Below are positions 41,183 to 52,043 of a stretch of 64,000 nt of DNA, one piece after another; position 1 is the first letter of the stretch; every line of letters starts with the position of its first letter. Below the pieces are notes generated by a model. That model saw nothing but the letters and a program-made list of their open reading frames with translations, did no database searches and was not told the origin of the DNA. The DNA comes from Flavobacteriales bacterium. Lineage in GTDB: Bacteria > Bacteroidota > Bacteroidia > Flavobacteriales_C > GCA-002722245. The stretch covers positions 1 to 64,000 of the forward strand of contig CANFBW010000002.1 of the NCBI GenBank assembly GCA_947444925.1, given 5' to 3'. The position numbers were made by a program, and so were the translations under genes.

Positions 41183-43063
41183 TTATCCTACTTTCTCCAC
41201 CCAATCTCCATTTTCCTTTATCAGCGCAATAAGCGCATCAACAGCCAATTCAGAAGAGATGGATTTTTTCACCACTTCTTTGCCTTTGTACAAGGTGATT
41301 TTACCAACACCTGATCCAACGTAGCCATAGTCGGCATCGGCCATTTCACCAGGACCGTTGACGATGCAGCCCATGATGCCAATTTTTACACCTTTTAAGT
41401 GCTGTGTCACCGCACGAATTTTAGCCGTGGTTTCTTGCAAGTCGAACAAAGTTCTTCCGCAAGATGGACAAGAAATATATTCGGTTTTTGAAATGCGTGT
41501 GCGCGTAGCCTGTAAGATGCCAAAGGCTTGAGAGTTGCTTTGCGCCAAACTCATTTGCTGCGCCGCGAGCCATATACCATCGCCCAATCCGTCTAAGAAC
41601 AAAGCGCCAAAATCGGTTGCGCTGTAGAGTTGAAAATCATTTGGACTGATACTGCTGTATGTGCGCTGAAGCACAATTGGAAGCGAAATCTGTTGTGCAA
41701 GTAATTCATTGATGAAGGCACGTTGTTCGGCCATTCCGTGCAAGTTGTCGGTGGTCAGCACGAGCGTGGTGTTTTTTAATTTTTTGAGTTCGGCTACCTG
41801 CTCAATGTTTTTGGCATTGACTAGCAAAAAGTCGGGTTGCCCCACCGCAGCAAAAGAATAGTGTCGGTCTTTTTTTTGCACTGCGCCCTCATTTTGAATG
41901 ACGCCCAATGTTCCAGGAATTTCAAAATTAACTTCATTGTCACCCACATAAATATAGTCGCAGGCCATGTCGCCAATGGTCCATTTGTCGGTAGGTACAG
42001 AGTAAGTATAGCCAGCCGCAAATAAATTTGCGGCTTTGATTTCTTTCAAATGCGACAAGTCGGCCACTACAACGGGCACGGCTTTATCACCAATGTTGCG
42101 CAGCGCAGTGCTTGTTCTGCGCTGGTATTCGTAAGGATTAATGTGGTAGCTTTTGATGGGCGCAATGGCAGCGTGTGCTGCTCTGTCGCTGTAACGATCG
42201 GCCAAGGCTTTTGCAACAGGCGCTTCAAATTCGGGATCTTCGGTGAGTGACACGCGAATGGTATCGCCCAATCCATCTTCCAATAGAGCACCTATGCCTA
42301 CCGCCGATTTAATTCTGCCATCTTCGCCGTCGCCTGCCTCGGTAACGCCCAAGTGCAAAGGATAATTCATTTTATTTTCCTTCATGGTGGCTACCAACAA
42401 ACGGTAAGCCTGCACCATAATTTGGGTGTTGCTGGCCTTCATCGACAGCACTATGTTGTGGTAGTTGAGGTCGTCGCAAATGCGTAGAAATTCCATGGCC
42501 GATTCCACCATTCCGAGCGGACTGTCGCCGTAGCGGCTCATGATTCTATCCGACAGTGAGCCGTGATTGGTGCCAATACGCATTGCTGTGCCGTATTCCT
42601 TGCAAATTTTAACGAGCGGCGTAAATTTCTGACGAATTCTTTCCAACTCAATGTTGTAGGCATCGTCAGTGTATTCTATGTTTTCAAATTTCTTTTTGTC
42701 GGCGTAGTTCCCCGGATTTACGCGCACTTTTTCAATGATGCGCGCAGCAACTTCAGCCGCGTTGGGCGTATAGTGTATGTCGGCGATCAAAGGAACGGAG
42801 TACCCGCGGACTTTCAATTCTTTTTTAATGTTGGCGAGATTTTCAGCCTCCTTGATGCTCGGCGCAGTGATGCGCACATAGTCGCAACCCGCTTCTACCA
42901 TGCGTATGGTTTGTTCAACAGTGGCAATGGTATCCATTGTGTCGGTAGTGGTCATCGACTGAATTCGAATGGGATTTTTCCCTCCCAATGGGACGTCGCC
43001 GATGCTTACCTCACGGGTAAGCCAACGTTCGTAGTGTGTAAGATTATTGGTATACAATGGCAT
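41183..43063 (-). CDS. ispG: 4-hydroxy-3-methylbut-2-en-1-yl diphosphate synthase, long (insert-containing) form
   Basis: IRIQSMTTTDTMD N-terminal TIM-barrel motif; C-terminal Fe-S motifs SCPSCGRTLFDL and GCIVNGPGEMADADYGYVG. Confidence 0.95.
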   Translation of the reverse strand: MPLYTNNLTHYERWLTREVSIGDVPLGGKNPIRIQSMTTTDTMDTIATVEQTIRMVEAGCDYVRITAPSIKEAENLANIKKELKVRGYSVPLIADIHYTPNAAEVAARIIEKVRVNPGNYADKKKFENIEYTDDAYNIELERIRQKFTPLVKICKEYGTAMRIGTNHGSLSDRIMSRYGDSPLGMVESAMEFLRICDDLNYHNIVLSMKASNTQIMVQAYRLLVATMKENKMNYPLHLGVTEAGDGEDGRIKSAVGIGALLEDGLGDTIRVSLTEDPEFEAPVAKALADRYSDRAAHAAIAPIKSYHINPYEYQRRTSTALRNIGDKAVPVVVADLSHLKEIKAANLFAAGYTYSVPTDKWTIGDMACDYIYVGDNEVNFEIPGTLGVIQNEGAVQKKDRHYSFAAVGQPDFLLVNAKNIEQVAELKKLKNTTLVLTTDNLHGMAEQRAFINELLAQQISLPIVLQRTYSSISPNDFQLYSATDFGALFLDGLGDGIWLAAQQMSLAQSNSQAFGILQATRTRISKTEYISCPSCGRTLFDLQETTAKIRAVTQHLKGVKIGIMGCIVNGPGEMADADYGYVGSGVGKITLYKGKEVVKKSISSELAVDALIALIKENGDWVEKVG

Positions 43064-43103
43064 GGGGTAAAATTAATACTTAAATCTTATTTTAGCAGCA
43101 ACA

Positions 43104-44222
43104 ATGAAGCAGATATATTTAGACTACAATGCCAGCACGCCCATGGACCCAAAAGTACTGGAGGCGATGCTTCCTTATTTTACGCAGGACTTTGGTAATT
43201 CGGCAAGCGGTACACATGCTTTTGGCTGGACAGCCAAGGCTGCTGTTGAAGCAGCCCGGCAGCAGGTGGCTGATTCAATTGGCGCCGAAGTCAGCGAGAT
43301 TGTTTTTACCTCAGGAGCTACTGAGTCCATCAACCTTGCGATTCAAGGGGTTTATGGCTTGTTTAAAAATGAAAAAAATCATTTTATCACCATTGCCACT
43401 GAACACAAAGCAGTACTTGATACGCACGCGTTTTTGGCGCGGCAAGGTGCTGAAGTGACCTACTTGAGGGTGGATTCAACCGGGCAGATTGATTTGCAAG
43501 TATTGGAAAATGCGATTGGTGACAGAACGGCTTTGGTTTCCGTGATGTTGGCCAACAATGAAACCGGCGTAATTCACAACATTCAAAAAATAGCGGAACT
43601 GGTACATGCTAAAAAATCGATACTGTTCAGCGATTGCACGCAAGCACTGGGCAAAATGCCATTGAATGTAAATGAATTGGGTATTGATGTACTGTCGCTG
43701 TCGGCTCACAAAATATATGGCCCTAAGGGTGTGGGCGCTTTGTACCTTCGCCGCAAAGGGCCACGTGTTCGCGTGTTGCCGATGATGTATGGGGGCGGAC
43801 ACGAAAATTCATTTCGCGCAGGAACATTGAACGTGCCGGGTATTGTGGGTTTAGGCAAGGCTTGTGCGTTGATCAATACGGATGCAGAGCTATTGGGCAT
43901 CGCTCAATTGCGTCGTCAACTGATGGAAGGCTTGTCAGAAATGGGTTTTCAGAGCAATGTACCTTTGCAAAATACTTTGGTAAATACTTTAAATGTATTT
44001 CGATTAGGGAGTAAAGCTAGTGATTTGCTTGTGAAAACAAGAGTTTTGGCATATTCTTTAGGTTCGGCGTGCGCGTCGGAGCAAGGTCAACCTTCGCATG
44101 TGTTGGCGGCCATGAGCTGTACTGCGCAAAATATACAATCAACTATTCGCATCAGTATTGGTCGTTTCACTACGGAGGCCGATATTGTCAAGGCATTGCA
44201 GATTTTTAAGACCGCGATATAA
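43104..44222 (+). CDS. cysteine desulfurase (NifS/IscS family)
   Basis: YLDYNASTPMDPKV, SLSAHKIYGPKGVGALYLRR, GSACASEQGQPSHVL. Confidence 0.95.
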   Translation: MKQIYLDYNASTPMDPKVLEAMLPYFTQDFGNSASGTHAFGWTAKAAVEAARQQVADSIGAEVSEIVFTSGATESINLAIQGVYGLFKNEKNHFITIATEHKAVLDTHAFLARQGAEVTYLRVDSTGQIDLQVLENAIGDRTALVSVMLANNETGVIHNIQKIAELVHAKKSILFSDCTQALGKMPLNVNELGIDVLSLSAHKIYGPKGVGALYLRRKGPRVRVLPMMYGGGHENSFRAGTLNVPGIVGLGKACALINTDAELLGIAQLRRQLMEGLSEMGFQSNVPLQNTLVNTLNVFRLGSKASDLLVKTRVLAYSLGSACASEQGQPSHVLAAMSCTAQNIQSTIRISIGRFTTEADIVKALQIFKTAI

Positions 44223-44259
44223 TTTATATTTTTGAAGCAACCACATTAGTCCTTTCCCA

Positions 44260-47200
44260 ATGAAAAGTTTATTTAGCCTTGTTTTTTTTGTAGTTCTTCT
44301 ATTTCCTGCTGCTGCGCAAACGGAGGTATATATTGATTCGCATGATATAGCGGCGCAGGGAATGGCATTTGTGATCAGCAGAGAATATACCAAAGCCATT
44401 GCGCAGTTTGAACAAATATCACCCAACGATACCAACTACACTTTGGCGCAGTTGGAAATGGTGTTGTCGCATTTTGAACTCAATCACGATAGTACTGTAG
44501 TGCAAATGTGCAACAAGGGCATCGCATGGGATGGGGAATGGGATCATTTGTTTCGCGAGTATTTAATTGAAAGTTTAACGCGCCTGAAAGACAGTTCGGC
44601 ATTCAAGCAAATTGTTCTTGCCCAACGAAGATATCCGTTCAACGAAGATTTTATTTTGCTCGAAGCAACAGCACTCCAAAAATGGGGGCGCTACGACGAG
44701 AGTGCCGATGTGCTGCAAAAGTTGATTCTGCGCAATCCTTTCAATAAAAACGCGCATTATTTTTTGGGTCAAATGATGGCCGACAAAGGCGATTTTATCC
44801 GAGCTACGCTTTCTTTAGAGGCCTTTTTGATGCTTTCAACGGAGTCCAATGTAAAAACCAGTGCGGCTCTTGTAATGCTGAGCAATATTTTTAAAAATAA
44901 GCACGACGTCACTATCAAAAATGCCAAGAAAAATAATTTATTTAAGGATGAAGAAGAGCTTATGGAGTCGGGACTCGCGCTTAAAGATGGATACCACAGT
45001 GAAGCTCCCTTGGATGACCCCATCGTTAGGCAAAGCGATGTGTTGATGAAAAATTTGACATTTCAAAAAGGAAGCAATGATTTTTGGATGAACTTGTATG
45101 TTCCCTTTTTTGTGAAGGTGAAGGAGCAAGGAATGATTCGTGCTTATACCTATCAATTCTTGTCTTTTTTAGACCACAAAGAATTGCAAAAAGGCGTCAA
45201 AAAATTCGCTATTGAAATTGAAAAATTTAGAACATTTGCTACCTCGTATTTTGAAAAAATAAATGAAGTGTCGATCATTGTTGTACTTGGAAAATCAGTT
45301 GCTGCACCAAAATACTACGACGATGGAAACATGGTGTCAACCGGAAAAAAGGATGGCGAAACACGCAGTGGTACTTGGTATTTCTTTTATGAATCGGGTG
45401 CTCTCGAAAGTGTATTAAATTATGACAACGCAGGACATAAAGTTGACAGCGCCTATGATTTTTATAGCGATGGAAAAATAAAAACCCGCGCATTTTATGT
45501 TGCCGATTTACTCGAAGGCAAATACAGTGAGTATTACGCCAATGGAGAACTGAAAACGCAATTGTTTTACAAAAGCGATTCGCTGGATGGTTTGCAAAAA
45601 ACCTATTACGCTAATGGAGCCTTGAAAGAAAGTATTGACTTCAAAAATGGTCAACGTCATGGCGGCGATGTGGAATATGATAATGCAGGTAACAAAGAAA
45701 CAGAATTGTGGTACAGCCAAGGAGAGCTTGAAGGCGTGCAGAAGGGTTTTTATCCCGGTGCAATTTTGAAAAGCGAAGTACCCTATAAAGCGGGACTGCG
45801 CGAAGGTGCTGCACTTTTCTATCACAAAAACGGAAAGCTCAGCTCAAAAGGAAAATACCTTGCTGGCAAGGCGGTAGGTCCTTGGGAAGATTATTTTTCA
45901 AATGGTAAGATGGAACGCAGTTATTTTTTTAATGCGCAGGAGCAAATGGCGGATTCGGTGTGCACTTTTTACACGAATGGAAAAGTGGAAAGCAAAACGC
46001 TGTTCAACAAGGAAGGAGTGAAGGAAGGAAATGCGCGATTTTATAGTTATAAGGGCAAATTGCTTAGTGAATTCAATTACAAGAAAGATTTGTTGAAATC
46101 ATATTCTTATTATTCCGCGCAAGGGACATTGCTCAGTTCAGGAAATAAGACAATGTTGAATTACGACGATTATGGTCATCTCAGTTCGAAAGGCGAGTTT
46201 AAAAATGGAAAGCGGATTGGGCGTTGGGAATTTTATTATCCTAACGGAGAAATTTCGGCAATAGGAACTTATACGATCGCCGGAGATTTTGATGGCTTGT
46301 ACGAAAATTATTATCAGTCGGGTGTGGTTAAAGACAGAAGTTACTACAGCAATGGCATGTTAAATGGCAGATATACTGCCTATCACGAAAACGGGAAAGT
46401 AAAAAGCGAAGGATGGTACAAAGAGGGGCAAAATGCAGGGCAGTGGATGTGGTATTATGCCAATGGCATGCCGGAGCAAAAATCGTATTTCACCAATGGT
46501 GAAACTACAGGTGAATTAGAGGATTACAATGCCGACAGTACACTCGATTATGTTAGGAAGTACAAAGATGGACACTTTCAGTCTATACACTATTACGATG
46601 CACAAGGCAAGTTGACTGCGGCGGTAGATACTAAAAATGGAAACGGCACCTTTACCTACAAAGGCGAGAACAATGCTGTGGAGTACCAACGTTCGTATCA
46701 ATACAGTGTGCTGCATGGAAAAGCAAAAAAAATATTGAAAAATGGAATACTGTTGGCTGAAGAAAATTATGTACACGGCGTTTTAGATGGACCTCAAATT
46801 TACCGTTATCCGAATGGACAAATTTCATTGCAAGCAAATTACATTTTTGGCGATGAGCAGGGCACTTGGAAATATTTCAATGAAGATGGTTCCTTGTCGC
46901 TAGAGCGCCATTACTCTTTTGGAAATTTGTGCGATTCTTCACTTTGGTATTTCCCGTCGGGTACCTTGCAAACAAAAAAACATTACAATGACATGGGACA
47001 GGAAAGCGGACTGTCGACTTGGTATTACGAAAACGGTAAAATAAAAAAGGAGTCGGACAATGCTTTCAATGAAAGAGAGGGATGGACTACAGATTACGAC
47101 CCGCAGGGCAGAGTTATTTGTAAAAGATTTTTTGAAAATGGCAACACAGCATTTGTGAAAGGTCTCGCTGCGAATGGCAAAGACAGCGTGTTTTATGACG

Positions 47201-47592
47201 TATACAAGCAATCAGATAGTCTTACCACATATTACGATAGCGGAAAACCAGCGCTTTCTTGCCGCTACGACAAAGGCTTGTTGCAAGGGCAGTACATTAA
47301 ATATTTTTACAATGGAAATATTCTCGAAGTAGCAAATATTGAACATGATTTCGCCAATGGCAAAAGCACTGACTATTATGCCAATGGGAAAATGATGCAG
47401 CAAGAAAATTACATTTGCAACGCGCAGCATGGCCAGCAATTGAGCTATTTTGAAAATGGAATCTTGCAAAAAGACGAAGGGCGGTATATGGGAAATTTGC
47501 ACGGAACAATGAAGGCATACAATAAAGCAGGTACTTTGCTTGTTGATGCTGAATACCGTCATGGAATGCTGGTTAAAAATAATATGAAATGA
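44260..47592 (+). CDS. large secreted MORN/YwqK-type repeat protein with N-terminal TPR-like region
   Basis: 1110 aa; many ~23-aa repeats of the type YANGxLKxxxxYKNGxxxGxxxxY. Confidence 0.85.
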   Translation: MKSLFSLVFFVVLLFPAAAQTEVYIDSHDIAAQGMAFVISREYTKAIAQFEQISPNDTNYTLAQLEMVLSHFELNHDSTVVQMCNKGIAWDGEWDHLFREYLIESLTRLKDSSAFKQIVLAQRRYPFNEDFILLEATALQKWGRYDESADVLQKLILRNPFNKNAHYFLGQMMADKGDFIRATLSLEAFLMLSTESNVKTSAALVMLSNIFKNKHDVTIKNAKKNNLFKDEEELMESGLALKDGYHSEAPLDDPIVRQSDVLMKNLTFQKGSNDFWMNLYVPFFVKVKEQGMIRAYTYQFLSFLDHKELQKGVKKFAIEIEKFRTFATSYFEKINEVSIIVVLGKSVAAPKYYDDGNMVSTGKKDGETRSGTWYFFYESGALESVLNYDNAGHKVDSAYDFYSDGKIKTRAFYVADLLEGKYSEYYANGELKTQLFYKSDSLDGLQKTYYANGALKESIDFKNGQRHGGDVEYDNAGNKETELWYSQGELEGVQKGFYPGAILKSEVPYKAGLREGAALFYHKNGKLSSKGKYLAGKAVGPWEDYFSNGKMERSYFFNAQEQMADSVCTFYTNGKVESKTLFNKEGVKEGNARFYSYKGKLLSEFNYKKDLLKSYSYYSAQGTLLSSGNKTMLNYDDYGHLSSKGEFKNGKRIGRWEFYYPNGEISAIGTYTIAGDFDGLYENYYQSGVVKDRSYYSNGMLNGRYTAYHENGKVKSEGWYKEGQNAGQWMWYYANGMPEQKSYFTNGETTGELEDYNADSTLDYVRKYKDGHFQSIHYYDAQGKLTAAVDTKNGNGTFTYKGENNAVEYQRSYQYSVLHGKAKKILKNGILLAEENYVHGVLDGPQIYRYPNGQISLQANYIFGDEQGTWKYFNEDGSLSLERHYSFGNLCDSSLWYFPSGTLQTKKHYNDMGQESGLSTWYYENGKIKKESDNAFNEREGWTTDYDPQGRVICKRFFENGNTAFVKGLAANGKDSVFYDVYKQSDSLTTYYDSGKPALSCRYDKGLLQGQYIKYFYNGNILEVANIEHDFANGKSTDYYANGKMMQQENYICNAQHGQQLSYFENGILQKDEGRYMGNLHGTMKAYNKAGTLLVDAEYRHGMLVKNNMK

Positions 47593-49526
47593 GAAGTGTA
47601 GTCTTGCTGAGTTTAATGGCACTTTGCTATAGTGCGCCTTTACTTTCGCAAAAAGTAAACTACGATTCGTTGCAAATAAAATACCGCGATGAGCCAGCTG
47701 TTTTCAGTATTGACAAGGAGCACATGCACATTGCAGTGAAAGACGATAAATTGAAGGTGTATTCAGATCATCTTTCGGAAATTTGTTATTTGAAAGACAA
47801 CGCGAAGTCGTATGCCGATAAGGCCATGTACTACTCGTATTTCACCGCGCTTGATCGCATCACCGCGTATTCACTGGTGCCGAAGGAAAAGGCGAATAAG
47901 TTTGAAAAGATACCTGTCACTGAATTTAGCGACAACAATGTTTTGTCGTCGAGTGTTTTTTTTGACAGCAGTAAAAAAAAGTCTTTTGTTTTTCCAAAGG
48001 CCGTTAAAGGCGGTGTTGGTCATTTGGAGTACAGAGAAACATACAATGATCCTAAATTTATTGGTGTGTTTTATTTCAATTCTTATTTGCCTGTTTTGCA
48101 TGCTGAATTTTCGCTTACTTTTCCATCTAATGTAAAAGTGGAATACATTTTACGCAATACAGAAAAGTACGCGATTGGTTTTTCGAAGGAAGAAAAAAAA
48201 GGCAATACAATTTACAGATGGGTGGCGAAGGATATTGCAGCGTATGATGTGCAGGACCACGCTCCCGCAATTAGTTATTACGCCCCACATTTGATTTTGC
48301 GCATCACGCAGCTTACCCACAAAGACGGTACAGTTGAGAAGGTTTTGCCCGACGTGGATGCGTTGTACAATTGGTATTACAGTTTGGTGGAAAAAGTAAA
48401 CAGTGAAAAAAATGAGGACTTGCAAAGTTTGGTTGATTCGCTTACTGCGCAAATTGTAAGTAAGGATGAAAAAGCAAAAACGATTTTCAATTGGGTGCAA
48501 AACAACGTGAAGTATGTGGCCTTTGAAGACGGCATGGGAGGCTTTGTGCCTCGCGAAGCACACTTGGTTTGCCAACGCCGTTATGGCGATTGCAAAGACA
48601 TGGCAAGTATCATTACCACTATGCTGCGCGCAGCGGGATTGGAAGCGCACCTTACTTGGATTGGCAGTAGAGATATTCCTTATACGTACGCAGTGGTGCC
48701 AATGCCTATTGTTGACAACCACATGATTGCGGCCTACAAAAAGGAAGATGGAACTTATGTTTTTTTAGATGCTGTTGGTTCGTACACGCCCTATGGATTT
48801 CCAACGTCGATGATACAGGGAAAGGAAGCACTTGTTGAAAATGGAAAGGGAAAATACAACATTGTAAAAGTGCCTGAAATCGACAAAGAAAAAAACAGAA
48901 GGAGTGATTCAGTGCTCTTGCGCATTGAAGATAAAGTTTTGGTTGGCAAAGCCTGGATGGATTGTCGTGGCTACGATAAATTGAATTTTGTGTACCGCAT
49001 GATTAATAAATCGGAAGATAAATATCCCGATATTTTGAAAGGCTATATTGACAAAGGAAGCAATAAAATTGAACTGCAAAATGTACAGGTAGCGGGCCTC
49101 AACAACAGAGATACCAATTTGTTGGTGCAATACGATTTCAAGCTTCCCGATTACGCTAAATTTGTGGGCGATGAAGTATATGTAAATTTGTTTTTAGAGA
49201 AAGAATTCAAGGGTAGAAATATTGATATTGCAAAACGAAAAAGTATACCGCTGGAGTCGGATTACAAATATGTTGATCGCGAAATTGTTCGTTTAGAAAT
49301 TCCGAAAGGCATGGAGCTGGATTATTTGCCAGCATCAGTTTCGTACCACCATGCACTGTTTGGCTTTGATATAAAGTACCAAAAAGTGCAAGGCGAAGTG
49401 CTTTTGTCAAAATCGGTGTACATCGATTATTTGCTTTTGATGGAAGAGAATTTTGAAGCATGGAACACCATGGTGAAGGAGCTCAATAAAGCATACAATG
49501 AAGTTGTGATTTTAAAAAAGAAATAA
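47589..49526 (+). CDS. DUF3857 / transglutaminase-like protein
   Basis: VQNNVKYVAFEDGMGGFVPREAHLVCQRRYGDCKDMASII; His (DNHMIAAY) and Asp (FLDAVG) motifs present. Confidence 0.85.
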   Translation: MRSVVLLSLMALCYSAPLLSQKVNYDSLQIKYRDEPAVFSIDKEHMHIAVKDDKLKVYSDHLSEICYLKDNAKSYADKAMYYSYFTALDRITAYSLVPKEKANKFEKIPVTEFSDNNVLSSSVFFDSSKKKSFVFPKAVKGGVGHLEYRETYNDPKFIGVFYFNSYLPVLHAEFSLTFPSNVKVEYILRNTEKYAIGFSKEEKKGNTIYRWVAKDIAAYDVQDHAPAISYYAPHLILRITQLTHKDGTVEKVLPDVDALYNWYYSLVEKVNSEKNEDLQSLVDSLTAQIVSKDEKAKTIFNWVQNNVKYVAFEDGMGGFVPREAHLVCQRRYGDCKDMASIITTMLRAAGLEAHLTWIGSRDIPYTYAVVPMPIVDNHMIAAYKKEDGTYVFLDAVGSYTPYGFPTSMIQGKEALVENGKGKYNIVKVPEIDKEKNRRSDSVLLRIEDKVLVGKAWMDCRGYDKLNFVYRMINKSEDKYPDILKGYIDKGSNKIELQNVQVAGLNNRDTNLLVQYDFKLPDYAKFVGDEVYVNLFLEKEFKGRNIDIAKRKSIPLESDYKYVDREIVRLEIPKGMELDYLPASVSYHHALFGFDIKYQKVQGEVLLSKSVYIDYLLLMEENFEAWNTMVKELNKAYNEVVILKKK

Positions 49527-49529
49527 ATT

Positions 49530-51527
49530 ATGAAGTTGAATACCATGAAATTTGTATTATATTTTTTTGCGCTGCTTTCTTTCAATGCATTGTGCGCCCA
49601 AAGTGAAGATCCGAAGGATATAGAATACCACAATTATGATTGGAGCGCAACCGCATTGCGTAGTTCAATTTCAGTCGAAGAGGCGAAATTTGAAGTGGTA
49701 TACACAAAAGATTTTTTGGCTACTGAGTATATTTTGCTTGGTGATACACTTTTTGAATTCAATACGGTACACCGCAAAATAATGCTCAACACCGATGCAG
49801 GCGTTGATAATTTTAATAAGGTTTATATTTCGACCTATCAAGGACAAGTTGTTTTGATGTTGAAGGCGCGCTCGATTTCAAAAGATGGAAAGGTGACGGT
49901 GTTTGATAAAAGCAATATCAAACAAGTTGAAAACTATGAAAATGCCGGTCCTTACACGATCTTTGCCTTGGAAGGTGTTGAGGTGGGCAGCGAAGTGGAG
50001 TATGTGTATACGGTGAAAGTGGTGATGAACGATATTAACTACGATTCTCGTGTTTTTCAAAATACATTCCCCACTAAAAATTCACGTTTCGAATTTATTT
50101 ATCCGAAGCATTTGGTATTTGCATCGAAGTCTTACAATGGATTGCCTGATGCAACAACCGACAGCACTGCCGATGGAAAAAACAGATTCATTGTTGATGC
50201 TCCTTACATTCCTGCAGAATCAAACGACAAGTATGCGCCGGGTGATGCTGCTTTGCAACGCTTGGAATTTAAGTTCAGCAAAAATACATTGAAAGGAAAT
50301 GTGGAGAAAAACACTTGGGATGACGCCGCAAAAAAATTCTATGCAGCATTGTACGAAACTCGAGATGCCAAGGCGTACAAAAAAGAATTGAAGTCGGTTG
50401 ACAAGATGCTCAAAACATTGAAATTGAAGGATCTTCCTGAAGAAGAGCAGGTTCGAAAAGTGGAGCATTACATCAAGACCAATATTGAAATCAGCGGCGA
50501 TGCTTCTGCTTACTTTTTGTATGATGTGCTGGAGAAAAAAAGAACTTCAGCTTATGGTATGGCGCGCCTTTTTGCTTTTGCGCTGACTGCTGCGGGTATT
50601 GATCACCAATTGGTGATGACCAGCAATAGAAAACAAATTCCATTTGATGGCGAATTTCAGAGTTGGCATTATCTGCAAAAATTCTTGATGTATTTCCCAA
50701 AATACAATAAAGTGCTATCTCCCACAGATGTTGCGTTTCGCTATGGATTGGTGCCGAGTGGATTCGCGTATACCGATGGAATGGTGGTGAAAGTAATTGC
50801 TCTTGGCGATATGAAGAGCGCGGTGGCTCGAGTGATGCATATTGATGGTCCGGCTGACTCTTTGAACTATGACAATCTCTTTATCAATGCAGATTTTGGC
50901 GATGCTTTCGACGATTGCAAACTCAACGTTGAACGTCGTATTTTGGGCTATGAAAGTGTGTCGTTTCAATCGCAGGTTAAATTTTTGAAGGCAGAGCAAA
51001 AAGAAGAACTGGCCAACAATCTGCTTAAGTTTGCGGGCGAAGATGCACAGGTCATTGAGCATCAATTTGCCGATGAAAAAGAAGGTGATGTTTTTGCCAA
51101 TCCATTTGTGCTCAGAGGAAAAGTACAAGTAAATTCACTGCTTGAAAAAGCAGGTAATAAATACCTTTTCAACATAGGGAGCACCATTGGCCGTCAAGAG
51201 GAAATGTATCAAGAAAAAGAACGTGTTTCCGACATCGAAATAGATTATCCGCATTCGTATTTGCGTGAAATAAAATTCAATGTGCCTGAAGGTTTCGTGG
51301 TGAAAAATATGGAAGAATTAAATATGGATGTTTTCGCACTGGAAGACGGGAAGAGAACGATGGCTTTTACTTGTAGTTATGTTCAACAAGGGAATACGTA
51401 TATTGTGTCGGTAAAGGAGTATTATTCGGAAATCCGCTTGCCTAAAACGGCCATTGATGTTTTTAGAAAAGTAATCAATGCGGCAGCCGACTTCAATAAA
51501 AAACAACTGATTATTCAAAAAAAGTAA
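49530..51527 (+). CDS. DUF3857-like protein with degenerate transglutaminase core
   Basis: Similar layout to upstream gene; the RYGDCKDM position reads KRTSAYGMARL (no Cys). Confidence 0.75.
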   Translation: MKLNTMKFVLYFFALLSFNALCAQSEDPKDIEYHNYDWSATALRSSISVEEAKFEVVYTKDFLATEYILLGDTLFEFNTVHRKIMLNTDAGVDNFNKVYISTYQGQVVLMLKARSISKDGKVTVFDKSNIKQVENYENAGPYTIFALEGVEVGSEVEYVYTVKVVMNDINYDSRVFQNTFPTKNSRFEFIYPKHLVFASKSYNGLPDATTDSTADGKNRFIVDAPYIPAESNDKYAPGDAALQRLEFKFSKNTLKGNVEKNTWDDAAKKFYAALYETRDAKAYKKELKSVDKMLKTLKLKDLPEEEQVRKVEHYIKTNIEISGDASAYFLYDVLEKKRTSAYGMARLFAFALTAAGIDHQLVMTSNRKQIPFDGEFQSWHYLQKFLMYFPKYNKVLSPTDVAFRYGLVPSGFAYTDGMVVKVIALGDMKSAVARVMHIDGPADSLNYDNLFINADFGDAFDDCKLNVERRILGYESVSFQSQVKFLKAEQKEELANNLLKFAGEDAQVIEHQFADEKEGDVFANPFVLRGKVQVNSLLEKAGNKYLFNIGSTIGRQEEMYQEKERVSDIEIDYPHSYLREIKFNVPEGFVVKNMEELNMDVFALEDGKRTMAFTCSYVQQGNTYIVSVKEYYSEIRLPKTAIDVFRKVINAAADFNKKQLIIQKK

Positions 51528-51528
51528 A

Positions 51529-52017
51529 ATGAAAAGCGCCGAACAGTGGATACAGCAGCTGCAACTGCAAGCCCATCCTGAAGGTGGGCATTTTAAAGAA
51601 AACTACCGTGCGCTAACGATGCACGGCGATAGAAACATTGCTACGAGCATTTATTTTTTATTGAAGGGCGGTGAACTGTCTCATTTGCACCGACTGACAG
51701 CTGATGAAATGTGGTATTACCATGCGGGGCATGCGCTTAAAGTGACCGTGATCGACCAAGAAGGGCACTTAGAAGAATATTGTGTTGGTTCAGATTTCGA
51801 GAAAGGGGAAGTGTTGCAGTTGTTAATTCCTGCGGGATGTATCTTTGGATCAGAAGTATTGGGTGACGCGAAACACTTTTCGCTGGTGGGCTGCATGGTG
51901 AGTCCGGGCTTTGATTTTAGAGATTTTGAATTGTTTAGCACCTCTCAACTTTTAGCGCTGTATCCTCAACATGAAGTGCAAATAAAAAAATTAACAAAGG
52001 AAAAGTACTTATATTAG
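51529..52017 (+). CDS. cupin family (DUF985-like) protein
   Basis: LQAHPEGGHFKENYR, TSIYFLLKGGELSHLHRLTADEMWYYHAG, GCMVSPGFDFRDFEL. Confidence 0.85.
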   Translation: MKSAEQWIQQLQLQAHPEGGHFKENYRALTMHGDRNIATSIYFLLKGGELSHLHRLTADEMWYYHAGHALKVTVIDQEGHLEEYCVGSDFEKGEVLQLLIPAGCIFGSEVLGDAKHFSLVGCMVSPGFDFRDFELFSTSQLLALYPQHEVQIKKLTKEKYLY

Positions 52018-52043
52018 TTCGTATAAAGCACAAGAGCGCTACT

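Noticed and set aside
42563-43198. 211-aa plus-strand ORF antisense to ispG
   Set aside because: Complement of a highly conserved gene; also runs into the cysteine desulfurase start. Shadow ORF.
44260-47592. Toxin-antitoxin system (YwqK-family 'antitoxin' label)
   Set aside because: The label derives only from MORN-like repeats; it is a large secreted protein with no toxin candidate alongside.
48150-48722. 190-aa minus-strand ORF
   Set aside because: Antisense to the conserved transglutaminase core of 47589-49526; shadow ORF.
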